Shown piece after piece: positions 16,858 through 23,768 of a DNA stretch of 64,000 nt (positions are counted from its first letter, which is position 1; each line of letters opens with the position of its first letter). Where the stretch lies: positions 112,255 to 176,254 of the forward strand of contig JAZKGU010000018.1 in NCBI GenBank assembly GCA_040385745.1. The letters are read 5' to 3'. The DNA is from Telluria_A sp040385745 (GTDB lineage Bacteria; Pseudomonadota; Gammaproteobacteria; Burkholderiales; Burkholderiaceae_D). Under the pieces are notes generated by a model. It saw only the letters and a list, made by a program, of their open reading frames with translations. It searched no databases and was not told the DNA's origin. The position numbers and the translations under genes were made by a program.

Positions 16858-17154
16858 ATGAACATTGATGCAATCCATAAGGCTTTGGCCAACCCGGTGC
16901 GGCGCGAGATTCTTGAGTGGCTCAAGGATCCGCACCAGCACTTCGCGCACCAGGATCATCCTCTCGATATCGGGGTGTGCGCCGGCTTGATCGACGCGCG
17001 CACCGGACTCTCGCAGTCCACGGTGTCAGCACACCTGGCCACGCTGCAGCGCGCCGGGCTGATCGCTTCGCGCCGGGTCGGCCAGTGGATTTTCTACAGG
17101 CGTAACGAGGAGACCATCCGGTCCTTCCTCGACCATATCAATCAAGGACTGTAA
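16858..17154 (+). CDS. ArsR-type winged-helix regulator
   Basis: This is a 98-residue DNA-binding protein. It shows the ArsR fold: HKALANPVRREILEWL at the N-terminus, a recognition helix in TGLSQSTVSAHLATLQRAGL, and a wing with SRRVGQWIFYRRNE. A single Cys (in IGVCAGL) and several His (PHQHFAHQDHP) precede the helix-turn-helix and might bind a metal or electrophile, but no CxC metal site is present. The stop is two bases from the next ATG, so it forms an operon with the Old Yellow Enzyme. The dyad at 16816-16835 is its likely operator. Confidence 0.88.
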   Translation: MNIDAIHKALANPVRREILEWLKDPHQHFAHQDHPLDIGVCAGLIDARTGLSQSTVSAHLATLQRAGLIASRRVGQWIFYRRNEETIRSFLDHINQGL

Positions 17155-17156
17155 TC

Positions 17157-18209
17157 ATGACCAAGCTTTTCGATCCGATCACCGTTGGCGACCTTGCACT
17201 GCCAAACCGCATCATCATGGCCCCGCTCACGCGCGCCCGCGCCATTGGCGAAGGCCGCGTTCCAAACGCGCTGATGGCCCAGTACTACACCCAGCGCGCC
17301 AGCGCCGGCCTGATTTTGTCCGAGGCCACCGCCGTCACCCCCCAAGGCGTAGGCTATGCCGACACCCCCGGCATCTGGTCCGACGAGCAGGTCGAAGGCT
17401 GGAAACTGACCACCGACGCCGTACACCGTGCCGGCGGCCGAATCTTCCTCCAGCTGTGGCACGTAGGCCGCATTTCAGATCCAATTTTTCTCGACGGCGC
17501 CGCGCCGGTGGCGCCCAGCGCCATCGCCGCCAAAGGCCACGTCAGTATCGTGCGTCCGCTGCGCGACTACGCGGTCCCGCGCGCGCTCGAACTCGACGAG
17601 ATTCCCGGCGTGGTCGCGGCCTACCGCAAGGGCGCCGAAAACGCCAAGCTGGCCGGCTTTGACGGGGTTGAAATCCACGGCGCCAACGGCTATCTGCTTG
17701 ACCAGTTCCTCCAGGACGGCGTCAACAAGCGCACCGACCAGTACGGCGGTTCGGTGGAAAACCGCGCCCGCCTCATGCTCGAAGTGACCGACGCCTGTAT
17801 CGACGTGTGGGGCGCAGGCAGGGTCGGCATGCACCTGGCGCCGCGCCGCGATTCGCACGACATGAGCGACTCCGATCCCGCTGCTACCTTCGGCTACGTG
17901 GCGCGCGAACTGGGCAAACGCGGCATCGCGTTTATCTGCGCGCGCGAAAAGATCGGCGACGATCGCCTGGGGCCATACCTGAAGCAGCAATTCGGCGGCG
18001 TCTACATCGCCAATGAAAGCCTGAGCAGGGACAGCGCCGAGCAGCTGATCGAAGCTGGCGAAGCCGACGCTGTCGCTTTCGGCAAATGGTTCATCGCCAA
18101 TCCGGACCTGCCGCGCCGCCTCCAGATCGATGCCCCGCTTAACGAAGCGCGCCCGGACCGCTTCTACCATCCCACGTCCGAGGGCTACACGGACTATCCG
18201 TCGCTATAG
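17157..18209 (+). CDS. Old Yellow Enzyme-family alkene reductase
   Basis: This 350-residue TIM-barrel flavoenzyme is of the NemA/OYE group. Signatures are APLTRARA at the N-terminus, LQLWHVGR, the substrate-binding HGANGYLLDQFLQDGVN (His and Asn bind the carbonyl oxygen) and RTDQYGGSVENRARL. It uses FMN and NAD(P)H to reduce activated C=C bonds such as N-ethylmaleimide or enones. Co-transcription with an ArsR-type regulator suggests induction by reactive electrophiles, as NemR does for nemA in E. coli with a different regulator family. Substrate is inferred. Confidence 0.92.
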   Translation: MTKLFDPITVGDLALPNRIIMAPLTRARAIGEGRVPNALMAQYYTQRASAGLILSEATAVTPQGVGYADTPGIWSDEQVEGWKLTTDAVHRAGGRIFLQLWHVGRISDPIFLDGAAPVAPSAIAAKGHVSIVRPLRDYAVPRALELDEIPGVVAAYRKGAENAKLAGFDGVEIHGANGYLLDQFLQDGVNKRTDQYGGSVENRARLMLEVTDACIDVWGAGRVGMHLAPRRDSHDMSDSDPAATFGYVARELGKRGIAFICAREKIGDDRLGPYLKQQFGGVYIANESLSRDSAEQLIEAGEADAVAFGKWFIANPDLPRRLQIDAPLNEARPDRFYHPTSEGYTDYPSL

Positions 18210-18225
18210 CTTCTGCGCGGCCGTT

Positions 18226-18729
18226 TTAAAGCGAGGCCAGGTACTTCTCGTAGACCTCGTACATGCCGCCAAAGCCATCCTGCATCGACGCATGGCCGGC
18301 TTTGAAGGTATCTATCTCGAGCTGGCTGGCATTGATCGGCGTTGAATGCAGGGTCATGCTGGTCTGGCCGTCAAGCTCGGTCAGCGTGATGGTGTTGAGC
18401 ACTTCGAGCGGCCAGGTCGGGCTCATTGCATAGCGAATGTAATTGCCCGCGGCGTCGGCGAAGCCGTTGACAAAGGCTATACGTTCGACCGGGGTGATTT
18501 CGCGGTAGGTAAATTTGCCATACATCTCGGCGCCCGGCGCAAAGCGCATCAGGTAGTGAAACACGCCGCCCGCCACCGGATCATGGCGCACCACATCAAT
18601 GCTGCAGCCCTTCGGCCCCCACCACTTCTGCAGGTGTTCGCTCTGCGTCATGGTGTTGAACACCAGAGCGCGCGGCGCATTGAAAATACGGGTGATGACG
18701 AAATCAACGCTGCTGTCAGGGTTTGTCAT
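18226..18729 (-). CDS. SRPBCC (AHSA1-like) domain protein
   Basis: This 167-residue START/Bet v1-like protein has the AHSA1-family beginning ITRIFNAPRALVFNTMTQSEHLQKWWGP split by short loops, and a C-terminal helix GFGGMYEVYEKYL. Members form a hydrophobic pocket; functions are mostly unknown. Its start lies inside the end of the upstream ArsR gene (14-base overlap), so the two are coupled. This ArsR-AHSA1 pair is a very common two-gene unit in proteobacteria. Confidence 0.88.
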   Translation of the reverse strand: MTNPDSSVDFVITRIFNAPRALVFNTMTQSEHLQKWWGPKGCSIDVVRHDPVAGGVFHYLMRFAPGAEMYGKFTYREITPVERIAFVNGFADAAGNYIRYAMSPTWPLEVLNTITLTELDGQTSMTLHSTPINASQLEIDTFKAGHASMQDGFGGMYEVYEKYLASL

Positions 18730-19063
18730 GATCAGTTTCCTTGGTTTGAATGGTGGTGAGATAGTGGCCGAGGCGATCGAAATTACCGTCCCAGAACTGG
18801 CGGTAGTCGGCCATCCAGTCGCTCGCCTCGCGCAGGGGCGCTGCCTGCAGGGTGCAGGGGCGCCACTGGGCCTGACGCCCGCGCTTGATCAAGCCTGCCC
18901 GCTCCAGCACCTTGAGGTGCTTGGTCACTGCAGGCAGGCTCATGGCAAATGGTTCGGCCAGTTCGGTCACCGAGCTTTCCCCTTTTGCAAGACGCGCGAG
19001 AATGGCGCGCCGGGTCGGATCGGCCAGCGCGGCAAAGGTGGTGCTGAGGTGGTCTTGCTGCAT
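18716..19063 (-). CDS. ArsR-type regulator paired with AHSA1-like protein
   Basis: This 115-residue winged-helix protein contains FAALADPTRRAILARLAKGE, a recognition helix in MSLPAVTKHLKVLERAGL and the wing KRGRQAQWRPC. This is the metal-independent ArsR subgroup that accompanies SRPBCC proteins; there is no CxCxxC site. The start codon is flanked at 5-24 bases upstream by nested GGTT/AACC palindromes, strongly suggesting autorepression. It is divergent from yggL. Confidence 0.9.
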   Translation of the reverse strand: MQQDHLSTTFAALADPTRRAILARLAKGESSVTELAEPFAMSLPAVTKHLKVLERAGLIKRGRQAQWRPCTLQAAPLREASDWMADYRQFWDGNFDRLGHYLTTIQTKETDHDKP

Positions 19064-19067
19064 GTTA

Positions 19068-19087
19068 AACCTTTAGGTTAATTAACC
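19068..19087. promoter_or_regulatory. ArsR operator (nested palindromes)
   Basis: AACC-ttta-GGTT (19068-19079) overlaps the perfect 12-base palindrome GGTTAATTAACC (19076-19087), just upstream of the minus-strand ATG at 19063. A further GGTAACATAACC follows. The spacing of repeated half-sites suggests cooperative binding. Confidence 0.6.
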
Positions 19088-19174
19088 TGTTGGTAACATA
19101 ACCCGCGTACACCCACTTGTCAAGCGCTCACGGCTGCTATCATGGCGGTCTACACGACCACCCACAGGATTACA

Positions 19175-19519
19175 GTGAGCACATCGACGCATCGCCTCAA
19201 TCGCAGGCAAAGGAAAAAGAAGAACCTCGGCGAGTTCCAGGAACTCGGTTTCGAATTCAAGGCGACGTTCAAGAAGCCGCCCAGCGAAACTGAACGCGAC
19301 CTGCTGATCAATGACTTCCTCGATACAGTCATTGGCAACGGACTCGAATTTGGCGGCGGCGCCAGCGACGACTTTACGGGATTCGTGGTGTCGATGAAGC
19401 GCTACGGCAAAGTCGACGACACCCAGCGCGAAATCATCCGCGCCTGGCTGGCAGGACACGAACTGCTCGACGACGTCACCGTCGGCCCGCTGCGCGACGT
19501 GTGGCACGGCTGGGGCTAA
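19175..19519 (+). CDS. yggL: YggL family, ribosome-associated protein
   Basis: This 114-residue protein is of the YggL/DUF469 family, which associates with the 50S ribosomal subunit. The GTG at 19175 gives MSTSTHRLNRRQRKK, matching the basic start of E. coli YggL; AGGA lies just before it. An ATG at 19142 would add 11 residues without a ribosome-binding site. Family features are NRRQRKKKNLGEFQELGF, the FLDTVIGNGLEFGG strand and a terminal DVWHGWG. It is monocistronic and converges on arsH. Confidence 0.88.
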   Translation: MSTSTHRLNRRQRKKKNLGEFQELGFEFKATFKKPPSETERDLLINDFLDTVIGNGLEFGGGASDDFTGFVVSMKRYGKVDDTQREIIRAWLAGHELLDDVTVGPLRDVWHGWG

Positions 19520-19522
19520 GCT

Positions 19523-20227
19523 TCAGAGCTGGGACAGGGTGTCGCTTGCTTCTGCCTTGGCGGCCTTTTCGCGCCGCTCGCTGTAGCGGTCGACCAGATA
19601 GTCGCTGCGTTCGCGCACCAGCAGCGTGAACTTGAACAGTTCCTCCATCACGTCGACCACGCGGTCGTAGTACGCCGACGGCTTCATGCGCCCCGCCTCG
19701 TCGAACTGCTCGTAGGCCTTAGGTACCGACGACTGGTTGGGAATGGTCACCATGCGCATCCAGCGCCCGAGCAGGCGCAAGGTGTTGACTGTATTGAACG
19801 ATTGCGAGCCTCCCGATACCTGCATCACAGCCAGGGTGCGCCCCTGGGTCGGACGGGTGCTGCCCACTTCAAGCGGGATCCAGTCGATCTGATTCTTCAT
19901 CACCGACGTGATGGCGCCGTGCCGCTCCGGACATGACCATACCTGCCCTTCCGACCATAGCGACAAGGCGCGCAGCTCGGCCACTTTGGGGTGCGTGGCC
20001 GGAACGCTGTCGGTCACCGGCAGCTCACGCGGATCGAACATGCGCACCTCGGCGCCCATGTGCGTGAGGATGCGGGCGGCCTCCTCGGCCAGAAAGCGGC
20101 TGAAGGAGCGCTCGCGCAGCGACCCATACAGCACCAGGATGCGCGGCGCATGATCAAAGCGCACTGCTGGCTCGAGCTTGTCGAGCGTGGGAACGTCGAA
20201 GCTGGCAGCACTCAGGTTAGGCAGCAT
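19523..20227 (-). CDS. arsH: ArsH, NADPH-dependent FMN reductase
   Basis: The product has 234 residues from the ATG at 20227; a TTG at 20242 is the only alternative and lies within arsC. It shows the ArsH flavodoxin fold: ILVLYGSLRERSFSR (FMN phosphate loop), WSCPERHGAITSVMKNQIDW, and the C-terminal ELFKFTLLVRERSDYLVDRYSER typical of ArsH tetramers. ArsH oxidises trivalent organoarsenicals and reduces quinones. It follows arsC with a 7-base gap. No arsenite efflux pump or ars repressor is adjacent. Confidence 0.93.
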   Translation of the reverse strand: MLPNLSAASFDVPTLDKLEPAVRFDHAPRILVLYGSLRERSFSRFLAEEAARILTHMGAEVRMFDPRELPVTDSVPATHPKVAELRALSLWSEGQVWSCPERHGAITSVMKNQIDWIPLEVGSTRPTQGRTLAVMQVSGGSQSFNTVNTLRLLGRWMRMVTIPNQSSVPKAYEQFDEAGRMKPSAYYDRVVDVMEELFKFTLLVRERSDYLVDRYSERREKAAKAEASDTLSQL

Positions 20228-20234
20228 GTCCACT

Positions 20235-20657
20235 TCAGGCAATCCGCTTGCCGGCAGCGTCGATCACGGCTTCCCCGTCTTCCTTGGTGAACGCGCCCTG
20301 TTGCGGCAGCGGCAGGATTTCGAGCACGGCCTCGGACGGACGGCACAGGCGCACCCCGGCAGGAGTGACCACGAACGGGCGGTTGATCAGCACCGGATTG
20401 GCCAGCATCGCGTCCAGCAAGGCTTCATCGGACAGGCCGGAATCGTCCAGCCCTAGTTGCGCAAACACAGCCTCCTTGGCGCGCATCGCCTCGCGTACAG
20501 TCAAACCTGCCTTGGCGATCATGTCCTTGAGCGCAGCGTGGGTCGGCGGCGCCGTCAGATAGTCCACCACTAGCGGTTCGACGCCGCTATTGCGAATCAG
20601 CGCCAGGGTATTGCGCGACGTCCCGCACTGCGGATTGTGGTAAATCGTGATGTCCAT
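20235..20657 (-). CDS. arsC: Arsenate reductase, glutaredoxin type
   Basis: This 140-residue thioredoxin-fold enzyme starts at the ATG at 20657. The catalytic cysteine C11 lies in HNPQCGTSRNT. NRPFVVTPAGVRLCRPSE carries the conserved arginine of the arsenate site, in the usual N-R-P-x-V context. It reduces arsenate to arsenite with glutathione/glutaredoxin in the cytosol. It forms a two-gene unit with arsH. Arsenite export must depend on a pump elsewhere in the genome. Confidence 0.92.
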   Translation of the reverse strand: MDITIYHNPQCGTSRNTLALIRNSGVEPLVVDYLTAPPTHAALKDMIAKAGLTVREAMRAKEAVFAQLGLDDSGLSDEALLDAMLANPVLINRPFVVTPAGVRLCRPSEAVLEILPLPQQGAFTKEDGEAVIDAAGKRIA

Positions 20658-20822
20658 GCGTTTCCTTAAAGTTCGATCATTCGATGTTTCAAGAATAGTC
20701 GAAATGTCAGCGAGCGACAACATTTTTTTGCTTGTTCGCCGAAGTGGTCAACTATAAAATGCACACGCTTCTTTTCCCATTTGCAATTAATATTGCGCAC
20801 GATTTATTGTTTAGGATTCAAT

Positions 20823-21449
20823 ATGAGTGACTACGAGCTGCGTGCGGCCGCCCTGCCCCGCCTGGGCCAGCGCCTGGCGCTGCGCGTGCTGCGCCTGTTC
20901 GGCTGGAAAATGCGCTACAAGCCTTTGCCCGGGCCGCATGGCGTCGCGATCGTGTATCCCCACACTTCCAACTGGGATTTCCCGATCGGCCTGCTCGGCA
21001 AATGGGCCTTGGGTCTGCCGTTTCGCTGGCTGGGCAAGGAGGCGCTGTTCAAGGGGCCGTTTGCCAATCTGATGCGCAGCTGGGGCGGCGTGCCGGTCGA
21101 GCGCTCCGCCTCCACCGGCGCTACCCAGCGCCTGGCCGATCGCATGCGCGAGTCGGACTGGTTTTGGCTGGCCCTCGCGCCGGAGGGCACGCGCAGCTAC
21201 ACACCGCACCTTCGCAGCGGCTTCTACCATCTGGCCGTCACGGCCAAGGTGCCGCTGGTGATTGTGTACCTCGACTATCCGAACAAGGAGCTCGGCGTAG
21301 TCGACACCATCCGGCTCACTGGCGATCCTGCCGTCGATATGCCCGCCATCGCGGCGGCCTACCAGGGCCGCCATGGCCTGCATCCTGCACTGGAAGCGCC
21401 GATCAAGCTCGCTCCGCCGCGTTCAGGCGACGCCGGCAAGCAGGCATAG
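20823..21449 (+). CDS. Lysophospholipid acyltransferase family (PlsC-like)
   Basis: This 208-residue protein has the glycerolipid acyltransferase HX4D motif as HTSNWD (H47, D52), the FRWLGKEALFK segment of block II, and APEGTRS (block III, phosphate binding). It starts at the ATG at 20823. The family transfers acyl chains to lysophospholipids or related glycerol lipids at the inner membrane. It is shorter than E. coli PlsC and resembles the second, accessory class seen in Burkholderiales. Its final 27 bases overlap the 3' end of the convergent hupE gene. Confidence 0.87.
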   Translation: MSDYELRAAALPRLGQRLALRVLRLFGWKMRYKPLPGPHGVAIVYPHTSNWDFPIGLLGKWALGLPFRWLGKEALFKGPFANLMRSWGGVPVERSASTGATQRLADRMRESDWFWLALAPEGTRSYTPHLRSGFYHLAVTAKVPLVIVYLDYPNKELGVVDTIRLTGDPAVDMPAIAAAYQGRHGLHPALEAPIKLAPPRSGDAGKQA

Positions 21450-21959
21450 CCCCACGGCGCCGAGCGCCATTCCGCAGCGGCGCAGGAGCAAATCCGTGGC
21501 GACCAGCCGCCCTGCCAGCACCAGCAAGGTACTGGTCAGCAGATAGCCCGTCGCGCTGGCTGGCGCCGCCAGCTCGTTCCCGTGCGCGAGCCCGTGCAGC
21601 AGTGCCAGTACGGCCACCAATCCCACCACAGCCACCGCCCGCACCTGCGCGCCACTTGCCAGCAGCCAACCAAGCAAGGCCACGCCGGCCACCAGCGCCA
21701 GTTCGCCCGCGCCCGACCAGCCAAGCAGGCCAACCCCGAAGGCGCCGCCAGCCATCGTCACCACAAACGACAGCGCGAGCCAGGTCGGCAGCTTTTGCTG
21801 GCGGCTCCATAAACCAATTGCCAGCATCCCGGCCAAATGGTCGAGCCCGGTGAGGGGGTGCACTGCAGCGGCGAGCAACGCGCCCGCTACGCCATGCCCG
21901 TCGTGAGCAGCCGCGGGCAGCGTGAACAAGGCGATGACGAGGGCAAGTGCGCTCTTCAT
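21423..21959 (-). CDS. ureJ: HupE/UreJ-family nickel transporter
   Basis: This 178-residue membrane protein begins with a signal-like hydrophobic start (LPAAAHDGHG). HPLTGLDHLAGMLAIGLW is the HupE/UreJ motif with the metal-binding His and Asp, followed by LALLHGLAHGNE in a later helix, giving about six spans. Family members take up Ni2+ for hydrogenase or urease. Its ATG overlaps the ureG stop (ATGA), and it is the last gene of the urease operon, which fits nickel supply for urease. Confidence 0.9.
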   Translation of the reverse strand: MKSALALVIALFTLPAAAHDGHGVAGALLAAAVHPLTGLDHLAGMLAIGLWSRQQKLPTWLALSFVVTMAGGAFGVGLLGWSGAGELALVAGVALLGWLLASGAQVRAVAVVGLVAVLALLHGLAHGNELAAPASATGYLLTSTLLVLAGRLVATDLLLRRCGMALGAVGLCLLAGVA

Positions 21960-22576
21960 GCCGGCTCCATCATATCCAGCATGCCTTGCTTGCGAATGAA
22001 CTCGATCACTTCGGCCACGCCATCTCCCTTGCGTAAATTGGTAAAGACGAAAGGACGTTCGCCACGCTGGCGTTTGGCGTCCTGCGCCATGATGTCCAGG
22101 TTGGCGCCCACGTGCGGCGCCAGATCGGTCTTGTTAATGATCAGCAGATCGGAGCGGGTAATGCCAGGCCCGCCCTTGCGCGGAATTTTTTCGCCGCCGG
22201 CCACGTCGATCACGTATAAGGTCAGGTCCGACAGTTCGGGGCTGAATGTGGCAGCCAGATTGTCGCCGCCCGATTCGATCAGTATCAGTTCAAGGTCGGG
22301 GAAGTCCGCCTGCATGCGGGCGATCGCTTCGAGGTTGATCGACGCGTCCTCGCGAATCGCGGTGTGCGGGCAGCCGCCGGTCTCCACCCCCATCAGCCGT
22401 TCGGGCGCCAGCGCCCCGGCGCGCACGAGGATGTCCATATCTTCGCGCGTGTAAATGTCGTTGGTGATGACCGCCATGTCGTATTGGTCGCGCATCGACT
22501 TGCACAGCATTTCGCACAGCGCCGTTTTGCCAGAGCCAACCGGCCCGCCGATTCCCACCCTCAGTGCCTGCCGCAT
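21956..22576 (-). CDS. ureG: Urease accessory GTPase UreG
   Basis: This 206-residue SIMIBI-class GTPase delivers nickel during urease maturation. It has the P-loop GGPVGSGKT (residues 10-18), TNDIYTREDMD, the nickel-binding GGCPHTAIREDAS (Cys and His of the CPH motif), and NKTDLA for guanine recognition. GTP hydrolysis by a UreG dimer releases Ni2+ into the UreDF-apourease complex. It lies 12 bases after ureF and overlaps ureJ by 4 bases. Confidence 0.97.
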   Translation of the reverse strand: MRQALRVGIGGPVGSGKTALCEMLCKSMRDQYDMAVITNDIYTREDMDILVRAGALAPERLMGVETGGCPHTAIREDASINLEAIARMQADFPDLELILIESGGDNLAATFSPELSDLTLYVIDVAGGEKIPRKGGPGITRSDLLIINKTDLAPHVGANLDIMAQDAKRQRGERPFVFTNLRKGDGVAEVIEFIRKQGMLDMMEPA

Positions 22577-22588
22577 AGTGAATCCTCT

Positions 22589-23254
22589 TTAAGAACGATA
22601 GAGCCGCCCCTGCTGCACCTCGTGCAGCATCGACAAAATGGATAGGCCGGGCGCCCAGTTGGACATGTCGTCGTCGTGCAGCGTACGTGCCACCAGCGCG
22701 GCCTGCTCGATGTCGGTCCGCAGCGAGAGCAGCACGCGCTGGCCGGCCACTTGCCCGAGCGGCACGGATTTCACGCACACCAGGACCTGGTTTTCGGCGC
22801 AAGCGAACAGCATCGCCAGCAAGGCTTCCTCGTGCCCGATGCCCAGCGCGTGCACTGCGCGCGCGAAGGCATGCGGCAAGCCGACATCCCCTGCCAGCGA
22901 ATCGGCATCGGCCAGCCCTAGCTCGACCAGCAGGCGGGCCAGGGAATAGCCCATCTGGACCGTTTCGGCCCGGGATTCCGCGGTGTCGCGCGAGGCCAGG
23001 TAGCACTCGCTCCAGTGCGCAACCGCAGTCTGGTTGTCAGCCTCGAAGGCCTTGAGCAGACGCCAGAACAGCGCTGCATCCCAGCGCGCCACCACTTCAT
23101 GCAGATAGCCTGCGATCCAGCTGCGGGCCGTGTCGGCGTCGTGCACGGTGTTTTCTTCCAGCGCCGCTTCCAGGCCTTGCGAATAGCTGTAGCCGCCGAT
23201 CGGCAAAGCCGGGCTGGCAAATTGCAGCAGATGGAGCAAGGATGTGGCGTTCAT
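22589..23254 (-). CDS. ureF: Urease accessory protein UreF
   Basis: This 221-residue all-helical protein bridges UreD and UreG in the activation complex. The N-terminal FASPALPIGGYSYSQGLEAALE is the family signature, split by one turn; the C-terminal region DIEQAALVARTLHDDDMSNWAPG is also typical. Its start overlaps the ureE stop by four bases, indicating translational coupling in the order ureE-ureF. Confidence 0.96.
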   Translation of the reverse strand: MNATSLLHLLQFASPALPIGGYSYSQGLEAALEENTVHDADTARSWIAGYLHEVVARWDAALFWRLLKAFEADNQTAVAHWSECYLASRDTAESRAETVQMGYSLARLLVELGLADADSLAGDVGLPHAFARAVHALGIGHEEALLAMLFACAENQVLVCVKSVPLGQVAGQRVLLSLRTDIEQAALVARTLHDDDMSNWAPGLSILSMLHEVQQGRLYRS

Positions 23255-23760
23255 GGCACGCGCGCATCGCCGGGACGATGAATTTTCTGGCGCAGCGGTA
23301 CGGGCGCCAGCAGGTGATCGCGCTCATGGCTGTGGCCTGCCCCGCTGTAGGCACCCGATTCCGGTTCAAACGCGGCCAGCGACTCTTCCACCACGGCTCC
23401 AAGGCCTTGCACCATATCGCGCAGCACCGGGTCGACCCGAATGCGCAGCACTGCCTCACCGATCTGGACCTGGGTGTGGCGGTTACCGAGGTGGAAAGCG
23501 CAGCGCGCCATGACTAGCGGGTCGGGGCAGCGAACCAGGTACACCGGTTCGGCTGCGGCAAGCACGCGGATGACCCGACCGCCTTCGCCGGTAATCAGGT
23601 CGCCGTCTCGTAGTACGCTGCCGCGCGCCATGAAGATGCCCACTTCCTCGCCCGAGGCCAGTTTGGCGCGCAGCCTGCATTTTTCGCGCTGTTCGTAGCG
23701 CAGTTCCAGATCGCCGTCGATGGCGTCAGAGCTAGCCACCTTGGTGTGCAGTGTCAGCAT
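23251..23760 (-). CDS. ureE: Urease nickel metallochaperone UreE
   Basis: This 169-residue protein starts at the ATG at 23760 behind AGGAGG; the open frame extends further upstream inside ureC but has no other support. The N-terminal peptide-binding domain is followed by the metal domain with HLGNRHTQVQIGE, whose histidine binds nickel at the dimer interface. The C-terminal tail has several His (SGAGHSHERDHLL), a modest metal-binding tail rather than the long His tail of Klebsiella UreE. It hands Ni2+ to UreG. Confidence 0.95.
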   Translation of the reverse strand: MLTLHTKVASSDAIDGDLELRYEQREKCRLRAKLASGEEVGIFMARGSVLRDGDLITGEGGRVIRVLAAAEPVYLVRCPDPLVMARCAFHLGNRHTQVQIGEAVLRIRVDPVLRDMVQGLGAVVEESLAAFEPESGAYSGAGHSHERDHLLAPVPLRQKIHRPGDARVP

Positions 23761-23768
23761 GGGGCCTC

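Noticed and set aside
18716..19063. ArsR gene as the repressor of arsC-arsH
   Set aside because: It overlaps the AHSA1-like gene, has no metal-binding Cys pair, and carries its own operator. yggL separates it from arsH.
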